64,000 nt of DNA, taken from assembly GCF_000425705.1 (NCBI RefSeq), contig NZ_AUDY01000009.1, positions 1 through 64,000 of the forward strand, in the 5' to 3' direction. This stretch comes from Halobacillus kuroshimensis DSM 18393 (lineage in GTDB: Bacteria > Bacillota > Bacilli > Bacillales > Halobacillaceae). The notes beneath the pieces were generated by a model. That model was not told the origin of the DNA, made no database searches, and worked only from the letters and a program-made list of their open reading frames with translations. Both the position numbers and the translations under genes were made by a program. Shown in pieces: positions 62,755-64,000 of this stretch (position 1 is its first letter; the number at the start of each line of letters is the position of its first letter).

Positions 62755-63291
62755 TTGGAACAATTATCTTCACTGCTGCTGCTTTCCATCGCTTTGGGGT
62801 TGGATGCTTTCTCTGTGTCGTTAGGGATAGGAATGCAGGCGGTGCGTATGAGATATGTCCTGCTGACAGGGATGGCCATCGGGCTTTTTCATATTTTCAT
62901 GCCTGGATTGGGAATGCTTCTCGGACAGTGGTTGTCTGCCGGTGCGAGCGAGTGGGCGGAAATGGCTGGAGGCTTCATGCTGTTCGGTCTCGGTGCCTAT
63001 ACCGTATTTGCTTCATTTACGGAAAAACACGTAGTGTCCTATCGTCTCAGCGGAGTTGGGTTCTGGTTGTTTGCATTAAGTGTCAGTATCGACAGCTTTC
63101 CTGTCGGCTTCAGTCTGGGGCTGCGGGAGGCGGATGTGATGATAACGATTGCATCATTCGGCCTGTTCAGCATGCTGTTGACGTGGACGGGCTTTCTTAT
63201 AGGAAGAAGGGCCGGAGCTTTCATGGGGATTTACAGCGAGCTCCTGGGAGGCAGTATCCTGTGTGCCCTCGGCCTCTATGCCATCTTTTGA
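62755..63291 (+). CDS. mntP: Manganese efflux pump MntP
   Basis: A 178-residue membrane protein with six segments in two repeated halves. Conserved acidic residues that bind manganese lie in GLDAFSVSLG (Asp17) and SIDSFPVGFSLG (near 112). It exports excess manganese. The start is TTG at 62755, behind GAGGGGGT, which is part of a hairpin. It corresponds to ywlD in the conserved ywlC-ywlD-ywlE order. No yybP-ykoY manganese riboswitch is visible upstream. Confidence 0.9.
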   Translation: MEQLSSLLLLSIALGLDAFSVSLGIGMQAVRMRYVLLTGMAIGLFHIFMPGLGMLLGQWLSAGASEWAEMAGGFMLFGLGAYTVFASFTEKHVVSYRLSGVGFWLFALSVSIDSFPVGFSLGLREADVMITIASFGLFSMLLTWTGFLIGRRAGAFMGIYSELLGGSILCALGLYAIF

Positions 63292-63363
63292 GCATTCTTT
63301 CAGGAAGAGAATCCTCTGTGATATGATGGAATAAAACGGATTCTATATGAGGAGAAATTGGAA

Positions 63364-63972
63364 ATGAATATCTTATTTGTATGTACAGGTAATACATGCC
63401 GCAGTCCGATGGCAGAAGCGATTCTCAAATCAAAATACGATCAGGACAAGGTGCGTTCTGCAGGGATTTTTGCCGGAAAAGGAGAACCGTTAGCGGAAAA
63501 CTCCAACCTTGTTCTACGTGAAATCGACCTGTCACTGAACCACCAGACGAGTCCGGTTTCAGCTGAAACCCTTGAATGGGCAGACCTAGTCCTGACAATG
63601 ACAGACCGCCATAAGCAGACGCTTGCGATTCAGTATCCTGACCATCAGGACAGGTTCTTCACCCTGAAGGAATACGTACTCATTGATGAAAATCAGTGGG
63701 GGGAATTGAAAGAACTTTACAGCCATTTTGAAGAAAAGCGAACAAGCCTGCTCGCCAAATACCATCATCTTAATGATGAAGAACTCGAATCCAGACTCCG
63801 TGAAGAGCTGGACGATGAGATTACACGGATTGAACGTTTGGAAAGACAACTCCCGGATGTGAATATTACGGATCCGTTCGGAGGAAGCCTGAATGTATAT
63901 CGGAGGACCAGGGATGAACTCAGCCGCCACATCGACGTTCTCGTAGACAAGCTGAAGGATGAGCAGTCATAA
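63364..63972 (+). CDS. ywlE: Low-molecular-weight protein-arginine phosphatase YwlE, with insertion
   Basis: A 202-residue phosphatase that removes phosphate from arginines placed by McsB. The loop is CTGNTCRS (Cys7, Thr11, Cys12, Arg13); Thr11 is the residue that sets arginine specificity. The general acid Asp is in DPFGGS near 169. About 55 extra, highly charged residues lie between LKEYV and the DPFGG loop, where B. subtilis YwlE (about 150 residues) has eight. They look like a coiled coil. GAGGAG precedes the ATG at 63364. Confidence 0.92.
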   Translation: MNILFVCTGNTCRSPMAEAILKSKYDQDKVRSAGIFAGKGEPLAENSNLVLREIDLSLNHQTSPVSAETLEWADLVLTMTDRHKQTLAIQYPDHQDRFFTLKEYVLIDENQWGELKELYSHFEEKRTSLLAKYHHLNDEELESRLREELDDEITRIERLERQLPDVNITDPFGGSLNVYRRTRDELSRHIDVLVDKLKDEQS

Positions 63973-64000
63973 AAAAACGGGCCCCTCCGGGGGACGTGTG
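63973..64000 (+). terminator. Start of a probable terminator, cut by the window end
   Basis: A G/C-rich inverted sequence (CCCC, loop, GGGG at about 63983-63993) begins right behind ywlE, but the window ends before any T-run. Confidence 0.35.

Overview
The window is a contiguous chromosomal segment of a spore-forming member of the Bacillaceae. Gene order closely follows the Bacillus subtilis ywd-ywf-ywh-ywi-ywj-ywl region: gerQ/cwlJ, hemQ, pta, lipL, ywfO, ywgA, ywhD, pbpG, speEB, ywiB-argS, ywjE, fadF, acdA, rpoE, pyrG, spo0F, fba, tal, murA2, rho, rpmE, tdk, prfA, prmC, spoIIR, ywlC, mntP, ywlE. Medium GC, very acidic linkers (the lipoprotein at 18481, the RpoE tail) and the family composition suggest a moderately halophilic or alkaliphilic genus such as Halobacillus or Virgibacillus; this is inference. 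Sporulation genes (gerQ, cwlJ, pbpG, spo0F, spoIIR) show the host forms endospores. No rRNA, tRNA, CRISPR array, prophage or insertion sequence was seen.

Layout. 1-14 kb is accessory: photolyase, M29 aminopeptidase, membrane acyltransferase, DJ-1-like protein, YjiH membrane protein, a TudS-type DUF523/DUF1722 protein, a fructosamine-kinase-like enzyme, a GNAT protein, an ABC1/UbiB kinase with a phasin-like partner, and a sodium-dependent transporter. 14-27 kb holds the spore-cortex pair cwlJ-gerQ, hemQ, pta, a Fur-controlled ferric-iron ABC transporter placed between pta and lipL, and the ywfO-ywgA-ywhD group followed by an SOS-controlled yolD-like gene. 27-35 kb has the sporulation penicillin-binding protein, polyamine genes, ywiB-argS and a cardiolipin synthase. 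35-47.5 kb is a fatty-acid and branched-acyl-CoA degradation block: fadF, thiolase, hydroxyacyl-CoA dehydrogenase, two acyl-CoA dehydrogenases, a MeaB G-protein, a TetR regulator and fused isobutyryl-CoA mutase. It carries a FadR-type operator and a perfect CcpA cre site. 48-64 kb is the conserved rpoE-to-ywlE housekeeping run.

Regulation can be read directly at many places: Fur, LexA, FadR and cre boxes, a pyrG leader with the GGGCTC start and attenuator, a long CU-rich rho leader, and a cluster of four exact DnaA boxes upstream of ywlC. Several hairpins bury the Shine-Dalgarno sequence or start codon of the gene behind them.

The least explained material is a family of intergenic repeats. 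Three full copies of a 135-136-base palindromic element (3116, 13656, 27259) share a central stem that has changed on both arms between copies. Two copies are followed by long perfect or near-perfect hairpins with a GTTWAAC apex. A second 62-base hairpin unit occurs twice without a single difference (39, 3378). Near one of these elements a strong promoter and a 20-bp terminator stem outline a small RNA of about 75 nt. I found no obvious new multi-gene system; the novelty lies in these non-coding structures.
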